A DNA stretch of 64,000 nt from Olsenella sp. oral taxon 807 (GTDB lineage Bacteria; Actinomycetota; Coriobacteriia; Coriobacteriales; Atopobiaceae), in NCBI RefSeq assembly GCF_001189515.2, contig NZ_CP012069.2, positions 868,001 to 932,000 on the forward strand, in the 5' to 3' direction. The notes beneath the pieces were generated by a model, which saw nothing but the letters and a program-made list of their open reading frames with translations, was not told the origin of the DNA and did not search any database. The translations under genes were made by a program, and so were the position numbers. Shown here piece after piece: positions 63,860-64,000 of the stretch; the stretch's first letter is position 1, and every line of letters starts with the position of its first letter.

Positions 63860-64000
63860 TTGGCACGTATCAATGGTGTCGACCTCCCGCGCGACAAGCG
63901 TACCGAGGTCGGTCTTACCTATCTGTATGGCATCGGCGCGTCGAGCGCCAAGAGGATCTGCGCCGACTGTGGCGTGAACCCCGACACCCGCGTTAAGGAC
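63860..64000 (+). CDS. rpsM: 30S ribosomal protein S13, cut by the window end
   Basis: The first 47 residues of S13, starting [20 protein letters not shown]. The start is TTG behind AGAGGAGC, 15 bp after rpmJ. The gene continues beyond the window, presumably into rpsK and the alpha operon. Confidence 0.95.
   Translation, partial: MARINGVDLPRDKRTEVGLTYLYGIGASSAKRICADCGVNPDTRVKD

Overview
The window is a chromosomal segment of a high-GC Gram-positive bacterium. Gene content and order fit the Coriobacteriia, most likely an Olsenella-like member of the Atopobiaceae: Cys4-zinc S14, L36 and adenylate kinase, a Pth2-type peptidyl-tRNA hydrolase, C69 dipeptidase, CydDC-like exporter pair, Tat-like signals, and frequent GTG or TTG starts behind strong Shine-Dalgarno sites. 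The lineage is inferred from protein style, not from a marker search.

Layout. 1-4067: a prepilin peptidase, a complete ISL3-family insertion sequence with an 8-bp target duplication, then 1.4 kb of gene-free repeat DNA that includes palindromic array A. 4068-16782: a secreted beta-helix-like surface protein divergent from a PcsB-like murein hydrolase, a cysteine hydrolase, a TrhA/hemolysin III protein, a C69 dipeptidase, DAHP synthase, gamma-carbonic anhydrase, and a polar amino-acid ABC operon followed by a cytidylate-kinase-like gene. 16983-34526: a large ABC-FtsX fusion, small paralogous membrane proteins (one frameshifted), phosphoglycerate mutase, Pth2, the CydDC-like pair, a repeat-bearing membrane protein, an HTH-GH13 amylase fusion with its own palindromic operator, glutamate racemase, DegV, O-acetylhomoserine sulfhydrylase and a metal-type ArsR regulator.

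34598-64000 is the str-S10-spc ribosomal protein region, broken in two places. After rpsL-rpsG-fusA-rpsJ, a hairpin and four non-ribosomal genes (glycosyltransferase, YdjC deacetylase, YfhO, DUF1810) intervene before rplC, which has its own promoter. The normally inseparable rplX-rplE pair is split by 7 kb. That stretch holds a terminator, palindromic array B, an IS630 element, a decayed second IS630-like element, an IS4/IS1634-type element with a 5-bp target duplication, an AT-richer gene for an AbiEi/DUF559-like (putative PD-(D/E)XK) protein, and array C. The spc genes then continue through secY, adk, map, infA, rpmJ and the start of rpsM.

The most unusual material is the palindromic repeat family. 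Half-sites with core CACTGCCACTCG are arranged in hairpins; in arrays B and C they repeat with a 105-bp period (64 + 41 bp). If the IS elements are removed, arrays B and C flank the nuclease-like gene directly. This suggests an array-gene-array module inserted in the core ribosomal operon. The second standout is the HTH-GH13 fusion, with all four GH13 motifs intact and a 30-bp palindrome at its predicted transcription start.
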